From Pseudomonas salomonii (GTDB lineage: Bacteria > Pseudomonadota > Gammaproteobacteria > Pseudomonadales > Pseudomonadaceae): a DNA stretch of 64,000 bases. Position 1 is the first letter of the stretch. Each line of letters starts with the position of its first letter. A model generated the notes under the pieces. That model was not told the DNA's origin and ran no database searches. It was given only the letters and a program-made list of their open reading frames with translations. The DNA is taken from contig NZ_FNOX01000009.1 of NCBI RefSeq assembly GCF_900107155.1, positions 1-64,000 on the forward strand, in the 5' to 3' direction. Both the position numbers and the translations under genes were made by a program. This document shows, piece by piece, positions 9,254 through 18,874 of the stretch.

Positions 9254-9430
9254 GAACGCCGCGTTATGGTTCCGCAATCAGAAGAAACAATGACTGATAA
9301 CCCCATTTGAGCCCTTGCGTGGCAGGCTTACTGACCTACGCTTCTTAACGAGGTGTAGGAATCATCCTTGAAATTGACTGTCGCAGACATGAAACTCAAG
9401 AACCCTGCATGGAATTCAAAGGAGGTGCGC

Positions 9431-10018
9431 ATGCTCATCCGGTCGCTGACCCTGGCTACCTTGATGGCTTTTACGGGGCCGCTGTTGGCCGCGGATGATA
9501 TCAACCCACTCAAGCAGGACTTGAACAAGTCCCGCCCACTGGTGGTGGTGGAACTTGATTCCGGCAACGAAACATTGGCGACCCTCAAGAAACAGCTGGA
9601 CGAGCCTGCCAACAAGCAGTCCTTTGAAGAACGCAACATGGTGTTCTACACCGTTAAGTTCGGCAGTATCGGCGCTGAAGGCGAGAAGTTCGCCAAGGAT
9701 GCCAAGGACAACAAGAAGCTCACGCCGCCGGAGACCAACGCGCTGATACGTGCCCTCAAGCTGGGCGCTGGCAGTGGCACCAAGGTGATCCTGGTGGGCA
9801 AGGACGGTGAGAAGAAACTCGAGAAGACCGTGCCGCCGGATACCCTCGACTTGAGGGAGTTTTTCAGCGCCATTGACCAGATGCCCCAGGCTGAAAAAGA
9901 CCTCGCCGCACCGGCTGAGCCTGAGCCTGCTGCTGCAGCTGCGCCGGCCAAGAATGGTAAACCTGCCAAGCCTGCAAAGGCCGGCAGCAAACCCGCTGCC
10001 TCACAACTCGATGATTGA
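9431..10018 (+). CDS. DUF4174-type periplasmic/secreted protein
   Basis: 195 residues. Signal peptide MLIRSLTLATLMAFTGPLLA, then a thioredoxin-fold-like domain of the DUF4174 type (RPLVVVELDSGNETLATLKKQ, TKVILVGKDGEKKLE) to about residue 150, and an Ala/Pro/Lys-rich low-complexity tail. ATG 9431 is preferred over the in-frame start at 9368 because AAAGGAGGTGCGC directly precedes it and it begins the signal peptide. The family has no established activity; I infer export only. A REPIN element lies just downstream. Confidence 0.8.
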   Translation: MLIRSLTLATLMAFTGPLLAADDINPLKQDLNKSRPLVVVELDSGNETLATLKKQLDEPANKQSFEERNMVFYTVKFGSIGAEGEKFAKDAKDNKKLTPPETNALIRALKLGAGSGTKVILVGKDGEKKLEKTVPPDTLDLREFFSAIDQMPQAEKDLAAPAEPEPAAAAAPAKNGKPAKPAKAGSKPAASQLDD

Positions 10019-10034
10019 ACATACATGAGCTAAT

Positions 10035-10121
10035 GTGGGAGCTGGCTTGCCTGGGATGCAGACACCTCGGTGTGTCATGTAAACCGAGTTGATGCCATCG
10101 CAGGCAAGCCAGCTCCCACAT
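10035..10121. repeat. REPIN (paired inverted REP sequences)
   Basis: TGTGGGAGCTGGCTTGCCTG at 10036-10055 and its exact inverse CAGGCAAGCCAGCTCCCACA at 10100-10119 flank about 45 bases. This is the arrangement of Pseudomonas REP doublets (REPINs), mobilised in trans by RAYT transposases. It sits between the convergent DUF4174 gene and pslL. Confidence 0.9.
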
Positions 10122-10125
10122 GGGG

Positions 10126-11181
10126 TCAGCGTTGTTCCAAAGGTTTCGGCGCCTTACGCACCGGAAACGGAAAGTAGAAAAACCGCAACAACGCCACCCG
10201 CTTGATCACTTCCCCGATCAGCAACGGCACCACCACCGCCACCACCAAACCGATGCACGCCGACAGCAACGGATGCAGGCCCACGCGCTCCATCAGGTCA
10301 ACGGTCTTATGCTGAATCTCTCCATGAAAAATCAACAGAATCAAAGTGGACTGCCCGATGTACGTCATCACCCGCGTGATGACCGCCGATGCCATCAGCA
10401 CCCGCGCCAGTGACCAGCTCGCGTACACACCAATCACCGCCAGCAGGCTGGTCCACAGCCAATGGTCGTAGCGCCGCTGCGCCAGGTCCATGGTGTCGTG
10501 GCTGTAGAGGAACACTGCGGCGAACAACACCACCGAAATCACCAGCGTCAGCAGCGAACCCTCGTGCCTGCGCAGCCAGTCGCGCAGCAGGTAGCCGTAG
10601 ATGAAGTAAGTGCTGCTGATCAGGGTTATCTCGAGGCCGAAGGGTAAGCCAGGCAGGGTCCAGGTCTGCCCGCCGACCGTCACCGGTATTTGCCAGAACC
10701 ACGGCAAAACCCGGATGCCGATCAGCAGTTGCACCACGATCAGCAGGCAACTGACGGGCAGTGACAGCTTCAGGCGCTGGATCAGGCGCAGCATCAGCCA
10801 ACTGAACAGAATCGCCACCCAGAAGTGCGGCAGAAACCACAGCGCCTGCCAGGGGATGGTGTCCACCGAGGCATACAACACGCCGCCGACATCCGGCAGC
10901 AGCGGTTGGCCGCGCAGTACATCGCGCACCAGCACGTACACCAGCATGGTGAAGAAAAACGGCTTGAGCAGGCCATCGGCCTTGCGCACTGCCATCTCCA
11001 CAAAGGGCTGCTCGGGCTTGAAGAACACCCCGGAGAGGAAAAAGAACAGCGGCAATATGAACGAAGCAATGATCGGATACTGCAACTCCAGGGAGTTGGC
11101 CACGAACCAGCTGTGGCCGTACACGATCAGCAGGATGCCGATGCCCTTGGCGATATCCATTTGAATCCAACGATGTTTCAT
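10126..11181 (-). CDS. pslL: PslL acyltransferase, inner membrane
   Basis: 351-residue integral membrane acyltransferase of the acyltransferase-3 family: WIQMDIAKGIGILLIVYGHS carries the conserved N-terminal motif and His, and about ten hydrophobic segments follow. As the last gene of the psl operon it corresponds to P. aeruginosa pslL, thought to O-acylate the Psl polysaccharide or its precursor in the periplasm. It starts 22 bases after pslK. The acyl group added is not evident from sequence. Confidence 0.85.
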   Translation of the reverse strand: MKHRWIQMDIAKGIGILLIVYGHSWFVANSLELQYPIIASFILPLFFFLSGVFFKPEQPFVEMAVRKADGLLKPFFFTMLVYVLVRDVLRGQPLLPDVGGVLYASVDTIPWQALWFLPHFWVAILFSWLMLRLIQRLKLSLPVSCLLIVVQLLIGIRVLPWFWQIPVTVGGQTWTLPGLPFGLEITLISSTYFIYGYLLRDWLRRHEGSLLTLVISVVLFAAVFLYSHDTMDLAQRRYDHWLWTSLLAVIGVYASWSLARVLMASAVITRVMTYIGQSTLILLIFHGEIQHKTVDLMERVGLHPLLSACIGLVVAVVVPLLIGEVIKRVALLRFFYFPFPVRKAPKPLEQR

Positions 11182-11203
11182 CCAGTTGCCCCCGACCGAT
11201 CGT

Positions 11204-12613
11204 TCATGCCTTGCGCCATGGCTTGAGCCACAGCCCCATGCCCAGCAACACCACGGCGCCGGCCAGGGTGCTTAACCCCAGTTGCAGCCACACGCCTTGA
11301 ATTGGAAACAGCAGCAGCGCCGCCAGGCTCATCATCAGCGCACTGAGCAGCCAATGCCGCGTCCAGGGCAAAGCATTGAGTAATGCCTGGCGTTGCATCA
11401 GCAGCAGTGCGGTGCATATCACACCGGCCAGTGCGGCCAAGGGAATACCCGCCAGGCCAAACACAAACGGCAGCACGCCCAGCAGCAGCACATTGACGAG
11501 GCTGCCGAGCAGCTCGCAACGCAGCGGCTGGCGCGTATCGCCGGCGGCGTAGGCATAACGCGCAAGCAAGGCATTCCAGGCGCCGAACACCAGCGGCACG
11601 GCAAACCAGGCCAGCAGCAGCGGCAACGGTGAGTCCGCCGATTGTTTGGGCAGCAGCAGGGCCACCAGGCTCGGCGCCGCCGCCACCAGGCCAACACCGG
11701 CCGGCAAGGTCAGCACGCTGGCGGTTTCGAGGCCGCGCTTGAGCAGGGCCAGGCGCTCATCGCCCTGGCGTCGGCTCATCATGCCCAGCAGCACCTGGTT
11801 AAGGCTCATCAGCGCAATCAGCGGCAGGTTCATCAGCTTGCGGGCGAGGTTGACCCAGGTCACCGCGCCTTCGCCGAGCAGCGACGCCACCAGCCGTTCG
11901 ATCAAGGCCAGGCCCTGGCTGGCGCCATTGCTCAGTAACAGCGGCCCGATGCGCTGGCCCAGCTCGCGCAGCGGCGCAAAGGACAGTTGCCAGCGCCACG
12001 GCCGCCAGCCCTGGCGCCAGAGCGACGGCAGCAACGCCAGCGGCATCAACAGGCTGCCGACCAGGCACGCCAAGGCGAGGGCATGCGGTTGCGTGGCCGT
12101 GCCCGCCAACGCCAGGTAGGTCACCGGCGGCAGGTTGAACAGCAATGAGCCCAACCCCGCCAGCACAAACCGCTCGCTGGCCTGCAACGGAATACTGAAC
12201 AGCGCATGCAGCATCAAGCCGGGAACGCACCACGCGACGATTTGCAGGTTGCCGGCGGCCAGCGCCGTGGCACTGGCCGCCAGCCCCGGGCCGAGCAATT
12301 GCACCAGCCACGGCGCCAGCAACGTCAGCAGCAGGCTGGTGACCAGCGCAATCAACATCAAGGCCGGGAACAGCACTGCCAGCCAGTCAAGGCGCTCGCC
12401 GTGCTTGCGTGCCAGGTACAGCGGCAGCGCGGCGGCGCTCAATACGCCACCGGCCAACGACATGCGCAACGCCTCGGGCAAAAACAGCGCGATGAGGAAG
12501 GCGTCACTGCGTTCTCCGGCGCCCCACGCGGCCACCAGCAGCCATTCGCGGGCGAACCCCAGGCACAGACCCAGCAAGGTCGCAAGCGTCAGCCAGACGG
12601 CAGAGCCGAGCAT
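11204..12613 (-). CDS. pslK: PslK, MurJ-like lipid-linked oligosaccharide flippase
   Basis: 469-residue polytopic protein of the MOP superfamily, MurJ/MviN branch (FAREWLLVAAWGAGERSDAFLIALFLPEALR near the start). It is expected to flip the undecaprenyl-pyrophosphate-linked Psl repeat unit across the inner membrane. It follows pslJ by two bases, so translational coupling is likely. The assignment over lipid II flippase rests on its position between pslJ and pslL. Confidence 0.88.
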   Translation of the reverse strand: MLGSAVWLTLATLLGLCLGFAREWLLVAAWGAGERSDAFLIALFLPEALRMSLAGGVLSAAALPLYLARKHGERLDWLAVLFPALMLIALVTSLLLTLLAPWLVQLLGPGLAASATALAAGNLQIVAWCVPGLMLHALFSIPLQASERFVLAGLGSLLFNLPPVTYLALAGTATQPHALALACLVGSLLMPLALLPSLWRQGWRPWRWQLSFAPLRELGQRIGPLLLSNGASQGLALIERLVASLLGEGAVTWVNLARKLMNLPLIALMSLNQVLLGMMSRRQGDERLALLKRGLETASVLTLPAGVGLVAAAPSLVALLLPKQSADSPLPLLLAWFAVPLVFGAWNALLARYAYAAGDTRQPLRCELLGSLVNVLLLGVLPFVFGLAGIPLAALAGVICTALLLMQRQALLNALPWTRHWLLSALMMSLAALLLFPIQGVWLQLGLSTLAGAVVLLGMGLWLKPWRKA

Positions 12614-12615
12614 GA

Positions 12616-14049
12616 TTAAGGCCGCACGCCGTCAAGCAGCGGCTTGCGGTACACCACGGTCTTGACCTGCGGCAGGCGCGCCGGAAACAGGCGGCGGGCC
12701 TCCAGCACATTGATGCCGACCATCAGCCAGAACAGCGACACCATCACCACGGCAAAACTGAAGTAGTGGTCAAACAGGCCGCTGACCAGCGCCGACAGAA
12801 TCCCGGCCGTGCTGCCCAGCCACAGCGCGTTGTCTTTGGTCAGGCGGATCGGGCCTTTTTCCGGGCGCGCTTCACGCCACCAGCGCACCGTCACGGCAAT
12901 AAACAACAGCATGCCGACAATGCCGATCTTGTAGACGTAGTTCAGCCACAGGTTGGATATCCCCAGAAAGTGCGTGCCCGGCACCGGCGGGTCGACCTTG
13001 AAGCCGATGCCGAACGGGTAGGCTGCGACCGCCTGGGGGAACATGCGGTATTCGTCGAAACGGATTTCGGTACTGGCGTTATCCGAGGAGAAAATCGTCG
13101 CCAGGCGGTCCTGCAACGGCGGGTAAGCCATCACCAGCGCCACGGTCAGCGCCGCGCCGATCATCAACAAGCGGCCGGTATACGGCACGCGGCGCGTAGC
13201 CATCCAGATCAGCACCAACGCCAGGCTGACCATCGCCCCACGGCTACTGGCCAGCAGCAAGGCGGCGGCCCCCAGGCACGCCACGCCCAGGCCCAACCCA
13301 CGCTTCCAGCCCTGTTCGGTCATGCCGAAGCAGAAGGCCAAGGGCAGCAGCAGGGCCATGATCCCGCCGATGGCATTCGGGTGCATCCACGGCGAGCCCA
13401 TGCGCGAGGACATCGCCTCCAGGCCGAATTTGAGGGTGTCGAAGTTGCCGTAATTGAACAGCGCCAGCACCGGCGCAATGCCGGCGCCCGAGCGGGTGCG
13501 CACGAACACCGCAATCGACAGCACCAGCATCGCCAGGGTGCCCAGCAACAGGGCGATCACCAACGATTCGCGGTGCTTGTGGTCCACCAGCAACTTGGCG
13601 GCCAGAAACACCCCCGACAGGTTCAGCAACCAGCGCAGCCAGTTCGCCACGCCACTGCTGTCGGCGTGAATGGTGACCTGGCCGACGATAAACGGGAACA
13701 CGCTGAACAGCATCAGCCACAGCAGCATCTGGTCGGTGGGGCGGCGAGTGAGGCTGGGTGTGGCCGGCACGCGGGCCAGAAAGCTGTGCCACAGCACCGC
13801 GCCCCAGGTCAGCGCCAGGATGGCTTCGCTGACCGTACTGCGAATACCCAGGTTGAGCGTGGAGTAGGGCATAAAGGTTGCCATCCCGGCGAACAGCAGC
13901 AAGCCCCAGAACGGGAAGCGCAAAATGGTCACCGCAGCGGCCAGTCCGATCACCGCGAGAAACGCCTTGGCCGGTGACAGCATCAAGGCGAGGGCGCCAA
14001 ACAGCAGGCCGAACAGGATGGCGACGAGGCTTGCCAGGGAGAATCTCAT
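12616..14049 (-). CDS. pslJ: PslJ, O-antigen ligase/Wzy-like membrane protein
   Basis: 477-residue protein with about twelve membrane segments and a large periplasmic loop, matching the Wzy/WaaL (O-antigen ligase) superfamily. The psl operon has no other polymerase candidate, so it is the likely Psl repeat-unit polymerase. The ATG at 14049 overlaps the pslI stop in ATGA; an upstream in-frame start would run into pslI and is not needed. Length agrees with P. aeruginosa PslJ. Confidence 0.9.
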   Translation of the reverse strand: MRFSLASLVAILFGLLFGALALMLSPAKAFLAVIGLAAAVTILRFPFWGLLLFAGMATFMPYSTLNLGIRSTVSEAILALTWGAVLWHSFLARVPATPSLTRRPTDQMLLWLMLFSVFPFIVGQVTIHADSSGVANWLRWLLNLSGVFLAAKLLVDHKHRESLVIALLLGTLAMLVLSIAVFVRTRSGAGIAPVLALFNYGNFDTLKFGLEAMSSRMGSPWMHPNAIGGIMALLLPLAFCFGMTEQGWKRGLGLGVACLGAAALLLASSRGAMVSLALVLIWMATRRVPYTGRLLMIGAALTVALVMAYPPLQDRLATIFSSDNASTEIRFDEYRMFPQAVAAYPFGIGFKVDPPVPGTHFLGISNLWLNYVYKIGIVGMLLFIAVTVRWWREARPEKGPIRLTKDNALWLGSTAGILSALVSGLFDHYFSFAVVMVSLFWLMVGINVLEARRLFPARLPQVKTVVYRKPLLDGVRP

Positions 14050-15149
14050 TTCAATTCCTCGATCAGTTCGGCCAGGCGTTGGCGATAGGCAAGCGGGTTG
14101 TAACGCTGCGCCCATTGCCGACGTTGCTCGGGTGAGTCTTCATCCGCCTGATCGCTCAGGGCCAGCATCAATTGCACCAGCGCCGGGCCATCGGTGGGCG
14201 AAAAACGCGGCGCCGACGGCGGGGTGATTTCATCCAGCGAGGTGCCGCTGGCCACCGCCACCGGCGTGCCGACGCTCAGCGCTTCGATCACCGGCAAGCC
14301 AAAGCCTTCTGCATAGGACGGCTGCCACAGGCGCGTGGCCTGGCGATACAAGGCGTGCAGCTCGGCATCCGACACGCCGCTCAAGGCGCGAATCCCCGGC
14401 AGGCTGCGCTGGGCTTCGGGCAGGTGGTCGAGGCTGCCGACCAACACCAGCTCCGGTACGGCGGGGGAGAGGCTGCGCGCCTGTTGCCAGGCCTCCACCA
14501 GAAACGGCACGTTCTTGCGCAGTTCGCGGGTGCCCACCAACAGCCAGTAACGCGGCGGCAGCCGGCGCGCGGTGAGGTCCGCCGCCAGTTCGATAAAACC
14601 ATCGACCTGATTGGGCAGCACGCGCACTTTGCCAGCAGCCTTGGGGAACAACCGCGTGGTTTCATCGGCACTGTACTGCGACGGCGTCCACACCCGGTCG
14701 GCGCTGTGCACCGCATAGCTGATCGACAGGCGATCGCTGGTTTTGTAGATCAACGCCTTTAAACGGTTGGCGTGGTAGTTGTTCAACGTGATCTGGAACA
14801 GGTCGTGCAGCAGCACCACGGTGCGCAAGCCTTTGGGCTTGGGTGGCAGTGGCAGGCCCATATTGAAGGTGCTGATGTACAGGTCGATCTGTTGTTCACG
14901 CAAGGCCCTGGGCAGGAAACAGGCCTCGAACCTCAAGCGATTCTGTGGCTGATGCATGGCCGTCTTCGCACAGCCCCACGCCGGGCAGTGGGCCTGCAAG
15001 CGCGTTTCATCGCCCAGCGGCGCCACGGTGAAGCGCTCAAGCTCGATGCCGGGCAAACTGCGCAAGGCTGTTTCCAGCGCATACACCTGGCGGCTGATGC
15101 CCGATTGCGGTGAGGTGCCGACAGTGCGGTAATCCAGGCCTACACGCAT
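14046..15149 (-). CDS. pslI: PslI glycosyltransferase (GT4)
   Basis: 367-residue GT-B fold glycosyltransferase of family 4. The C-terminal half has the donor-binding region (PSYAEGFGLPVIEALSVGTPVAVA), including the E-x7-E pattern. It adds a sugar to the lipid-linked Psl repeat unit in the cytoplasm. The start overlaps the end of pslH by ten bases and its stop overlaps the pslJ start, so it is translationally coupled in the operon. Confidence 0.9.
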   Translation of the reverse strand: MRVGLDYRTVGTSPQSGISRQVYALETALRSLPGIELERFTVAPLGDETRLQAHCPAWGCAKTAMHQPQNRLRFEACFLPRALREQQIDLYISTFNMGLPLPPKPKGLRTVVLLHDLFQITLNNYHANRLKALIYKTSDRLSISYAVHSADRVWTPSQYSADETTRLFPKAAGKVRVLPNQVDGFIELAADLTARRLPPRYWLLVGTRELRKNVPFLVEAWQQARSLSPAVPELVLVGSLDHLPEAQRSLPGIRALSGVSDAELHALYRQATRLWQPSYAEGFGLPVIEALSVGTPVAVASGTSLDEITPPSAPRFSPTDGPALVQLMLALSDQADEDSPEQRRQWAQRYNPLAYRQRLAELIEELK

Positions 15150-16357
15150 AGGGGCTCCTTTTGATTGAGCGGTGCCAGTGAGTCATACACCTGCTCCAGT
15201 TGGCTGGCGGCGACACTCCAGTCATGGGCACGGCGCACATAGGCGCGGCCGGCTTCACCCATGGGCGCGGCGGCCTCGGGAAATTGCAGCAGGCGCACCA
15301 CGGCGTCCGCCAGGCTGTCGGCACTTTGCCCGCCGAGGTAGTCCAGGCCTTCCACCAGGTCCAGGCCCGACACACCTTGCTCGGTGCTTGCCAGGGGCAA
15401 CCCGGCGGCCAGCGCTTCGAGCACTTTCAATTTGGACCCGCCGCCATGGCGCAGCGGCGCCAGGAATACCGAGCAGCTCGATTGCAGGTTCAACAGGTTC
15501 GGCACAAACCCTTGCCACTCAATGCGCGGGTCTTTCCAACGCTCGCGCCAGCTGCCGGGCATGCCGAACCCGCAGACACTCATGCGCGCCTGTGGGCAGC
15601 GCTCCCAGACCTTGGGCAGGATCTCATCCAGCGCCCACTCGATGGCGTCCACGTTGGGTGCGTATTCATAGTTGCCGAGGAACAACACCCGTTGAGTCGA
15701 CGGGTCGGGACGGGCGGCGGCGAAGTGATCGCAGTCCACGCCGTTGACCACCACCGGCACCGGTTTGCCGGCTATTTTTGCCAGCACTTGCGCGTCGGCT
15801 TCGGTGACGGCCACCACTTGCGCCGCCTGGCGCATCACCCGGTGTTCCCAGCGGCTGTAGCGCCATTGGTCGTAGCGAATGAACGGCAGTGCCCAGCGCG
15901 GCAGGCGGTCGTAGGTGGCGGCGCCCAACGCCGACTCCACGTTGTGTTCGGTCAGCACGAACGGCTGGGATTTGCGCGCCAGCGCATCTTCGTAGGGTTG
16001 GAAGGTGTAGGTGTGCTCGATCTGCACCACGTCCCAATGCTCGTTGAGCAGTTGCTGAAAAGTGTCCTGCAAGCCCGCCGACAGGCCATTCACACTCGCC
16101 AGCAGCGGGTAGGGCGCCAGCAGCCCGGCCACCAGGGTCTTGAAGCTGCGCAGCGGGCGGCGCGGCAGGATGATCACTTGTTCGAGGAAGGCTTCCAGCA
16201 CCTGGCGGTCGGTCAGCGACACCGGGTGCTTGTCATGCAGCAGCAGGGTGATCCGATGCCCACGCGCGGCCAGGCTGCGCAGCAGGTGGAACTGGCGGGT
16301 CTTGCCGCCGCTGGTGGCGGGCCAGGGTGAGTAGGGCAGGATCCATAAAATGCGCAT
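15140..16357 (-). CDS. pslH: PslH glycosyltransferase (GT4)
   Basis: 405-residue GT4-type transferase beginning MRILWILPYSPWPATSGGKTR, a glycine-rich acceptor-side loop, with donor site region GGGSKLKVLEALAAGLPLAS. Works on the Psl lipid-linked repeat unit at the cytoplasmic face. ATG 16357 is chosen over 16375: it has GAGG six bases upstream and matches the usual N-terminus. It follows the pslG stop with about nine bases between. Confidence 0.9.
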   Translation of the reverse strand: MRILWILPYSPWPATSGGKTRQFHLLRSLAARGHRITLLLHDKHPVSLTDRQVLEAFLEQVIILPRRPLRSFKTLVAGLLAPYPLLASVNGLSAGLQDTFQQLLNEHWDVVQIEHTYTFQPYEDALARKSQPFVLTEHNVESALGAATYDRLPRWALPFIRYDQWRYSRWEHRVMRQAAQVVAVTEADAQVLAKIAGKPVPVVVNGVDCDHFAAARPDPSTQRVLFLGNYEYAPNVDAIEWALDEILPKVWERCPQARMSVCGFGMPGSWRERWKDPRIEWQGFVPNLLNLQSSCSVFLAPLRHGGGSKLKVLEALAAGLPLASTEQGVSGLDLVEGLDYLGGQSADSLADAVVRLLQFPEAAAPMGEAGRAYVRRAHDWSVAASQLEQVYDSLAPLNQKEPLCV

Positions 16358-16365
16358 GGCAGGCC

Positions 16366-17694
16366 TCAATCCCATAACAGAATTTGCAGGTTCGACTTGA
16401 CCGGTACGGTCAGGCCGCCGTTGCCACTCAGCGGGGTTTGCGTGCCGCGCAGCGGGTCGTACAGGGTCGCGCCGGCAAGGCCGGGCAAGTGCGCGTTGCC
16501 GCCCTGGGCCGACCAGAAATACCAGAGTTTGTGGCCGTCGGCGCGGGTCCAGCCGATGCTGAACAAGCCGTCCGGCAATTGATCAGCGGCGGGCGGGTCG
16601 CCGGGTGTGAGTTGCGGGCCGCTGACGTCGAGAAAGTTCTTCAAGGCGGTGTAGACCGGCTTGGGGTTGGCGTCGATGTCGAGCAAGCCGTAAGACTGGT
16701 CGCGCACGCTGGCGCGCTGGTCGAGGTCGCTCAAGGTGAACAGGAAGATCTTGTCGAAATCCATCGCGCTCATCAGCGCCACGCGGCGCACTACATAATC
16801 GGCCTGGCCCTGCAAGGTAATCAGGTCTTGGGCGTCTTTGGGGCCGGGGTAGGTCGACCAACCCCACTCGGTGCTCCACAGGGTGTGCACGCCAGCGGCG
16901 CGCAGGGACTGGTTGAGCGCCGTGGTCCTGGCGATAAAGTCCAGGTTCGCCGGGTCGTTGCCTTCGGGCAACTGCGTGTAAGGGTGATAGGAAATCACCG
17001 TGTTCAAACTGGCCACACCCAACGCGCCAAGGGCCGAGAGCATGGTCTGGCCGTTGGGCATTTCGCTGAAGAACGCCATGCCGGCGGCCACCACCGGTTT
17101 GTTGGCATTCACTGCGTGCAAAGCGGCGGCGCTGACGGTGAGCAAGTTCGCATAGCCGGCCGGGTCGGCCGCCGGGCGCCAGAAGCCGAGCAGGTTGGGC
17201 TCGTTCCAGACTTGCCAGGCATCCACGCTGGGGTAGCGTTGCGACAACAACGCCATGCGGTTGGCGAACACATTCGGGTCCTTGGGCGGGTACTGGTCCT
17301 GATACGGCGCACCGACCGGCGCGGTAGTGGCGAAAGACGCCGAGCCCACCAGGTAGAACACCGATTTGAGCTGGTTGGTTTGCAGGTTGGCGACCAACTG
17401 ATCCAGGGTCGCGACCTGATACTGGCCCTCAGCGGGCTCCAGTTGGTCCCAATGCAGATCCAGGCGCACCCATTGCAGGCCCAGAGCCTTGAGACGGTCG
17501 ATTTGCAGCTGATACAGCGTCGGGCTGAACCACAGGAACTGCGCATTCACCCCCAGAAAGTCCTTCCACACCACCACCTTGTTGCCCTTGAGCACATGGT
17601 TTTCGGCATCGGCCTGACGCCCCCACATAAAGACGCTCAGGCCAATTGCCGCGACCACGGCCAGGGTGGCTAACCACGTGCGTTTAGCTGCCAT
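16366..17694 (-). CDS. pslG: PslG endo-glycoside hydrolase
   Basis: 442-residue glycoside hydrolase (GH39-like, clan A). An N-terminal membrane/signal segment (residues 8-24) is followed by a TIM barrel with acid/base Glu165 in WQVWNEPN and nucleophile Glu276 in LWSTEWGW, then a small beta domain. Both numbers coincide with the published catalytic residues of P. aeruginosa PslG, which also supports ATG 17694 (GGAG seven bases upstream) over 17721. PslG trims Psl in the periplasm during biosynthesis. Start overlaps the pslF end by 11 bases. Confidence 0.94.
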   Translation of the reverse strand: MAAKRTWLATLAVVAAIGLSVFMWGRQADAENHVLKGNKVVVWKDFLGVNAQFLWFSPTLYQLQIDRLKALGLQWVRLDLHWDQLEPAEGQYQVATLDQLVANLQTNQLKSVFYLVGSASFATTAPVGAPYQDQYPPKDPNVFANRMALLSQRYPSVDAWQVWNEPNLLGFWRPAADPAGYANLLTVSAAALHAVNANKPVVAAGMAFFSEMPNGQTMLSALGALGVASLNTVISYHPYTQLPEGNDPANLDFIARTTALNQSLRAAGVHTLWSTEWGWSTYPGPKDAQDLITLQGQADYVVRRVALMSAMDFDKIFLFTLSDLDQRASVRDQSYGLLDIDANPKPVYTALKNFLDVSGPQLTPGDPPAADQLPDGLFSIGWTRADGHKLWYFWSAQGGNAHLPGLAGATLYDPLRGTQTPLSGNGGLTVPVKSNLQILLWD

Positions 17695-18874
17695 AAGGTG
17701 CTCCTGCAATGGCCTGTTCAAAGAGCTGCTTGAACTGCCGCGCGGTCAATGGCCACAGGCGCTCGCGGCCGATTTCACCGGCGCGTTCGGCCCAGTCGCG
17801 GGCCAGGGTCGGTGTGCGCGCCAGGCGCAGCAGTTGTGCACTCAAGGCCGCCACGTCACCTTGGGGATAAATCGCGCCATTGCCGCTGGCGACTTCTTCG
17901 GCAAACGCGCGCGCATCCGACGTGATCGCCCCGCGCCCGCAGGCTGCGGCCCAGGACAGCGCGCCACTGGTGCCACGCTGGCGCCCCAGCAGGCCGAGCT
18001 TTTTTGATTCGCGGTACGGCAGCACCATCACGTGGTGCGCCTGGATCGTCTGCGCAATCTCGCCCGCCGGCAGGTTCAGCCGCCAGTCAATGGCACCCGC
18101 CAGGCCAAGGTCGGCGATCTGGCCGTTCAACTGCTCCAGGTAATTGCCGCCTGCGCCAAACGCCATTTCGGCGGCCGTGCCACCGGCCAGGGTCAGGCGC
18201 ACACGGTCACGCAATTCGGGGGCTTGCTTGAAGGCATCGGCCAATGCCTGCAACAGGTCTTCAATGCCTTTGCCACGGTAGATAAAACCGAAATACAGCA
18301 GGTGCAAGGTGTCCAGCGAGGGCAACGGTGCCGGCGCAATCGCCAGGTTGGCGTGGTTGATCACCGCCACTTTGCCGGCCGGCAGTTGCATGCGCTGTGA
18401 CAAGCAATCGGCGCCCAGGCGGGTGAGGGTAATCAGCCGCGTCAGGCCTTGGGCGACCTGGCGTTCTTCACGCAAGGTCAGCGGGTCGGCCAGCACCACG
18501 GCCGCTTGCGGCAATGGGCTGGGCAGGCGCTCCAGCAGGTTGAGTGGAAAGGGCAGGTGCTCCCGCCGCCAGACCATGCGTTCGGGGTCATGCACGGTGG
18601 CGGTCAGCGGCAGCGTGGGATGGGCCTTGCGCAACTCGCGCAGGGCCAGGAACTCCCCCAACCGCCCGCCACCCAGCTCGGCGTGGACCAGGTCCACGCG
18701 TTGCCAGTCGAACCCGGCGATCGCCTGCTGGATTGCGGCAGTGCTGCCTTCCACGCCGCTCAACGGTGTCGCCACCGTCACGCCCAACTGCTCCAAGGCC
18801 GTCTTGAAATGGTTCGCGTAGTCGGCGATCCCGTTTTTTTCCGGCGGCAAAGGCGCGAGCAGGGCGATGCGCAT
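17684..18874 (-). CDS. pslF: PslF glycosyltransferase (GT4)
   Basis: 396-residue GT-B glycosyltransferase beginning MRIALLAPLPPEKNGIADYA, typical of GT4 enzymes that act on lipid-linked oligosaccharides, with donor region GTSGALSWAAACGRGAI in the C-terminal half. It extends the Psl repeat unit. The ATG overlaps the pslE stop codon in TGATG. Order and length agree with P. aeruginosa pslF. Confidence 0.9.
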   Translation of the reverse strand: MRIALLAPLPPEKNGIADYANHFKTALEQLGVTVATPLSGVEGSTAAIQQAIAGFDWQRVDLVHAELGGGRLGEFLALRELRKAHPTLPLTATVHDPERMVWRREHLPFPLNLLERLPSPLPQAAVVLADPLTLREERQVAQGLTRLITLTRLGADCLSQRMQLPAGKVAVINHANLAIAPAPLPSLDTLHLLYFGFIYRGKGIEDLLQALADAFKQAPELRDRVRLTLAGGTAAEMAFGAGGNYLEQLNGQIADLGLAGAIDWRLNLPAGEIAQTIQAHHVMVLPYRESKKLGLLGRQRGTSGALSWAAACGRGAITSDARAFAEEVASGNGAIYPQGDVAALSAQLLRLARTPTLARDWAERAGEIGRERLWPLTARQFKQLFEQAIAGAPYGS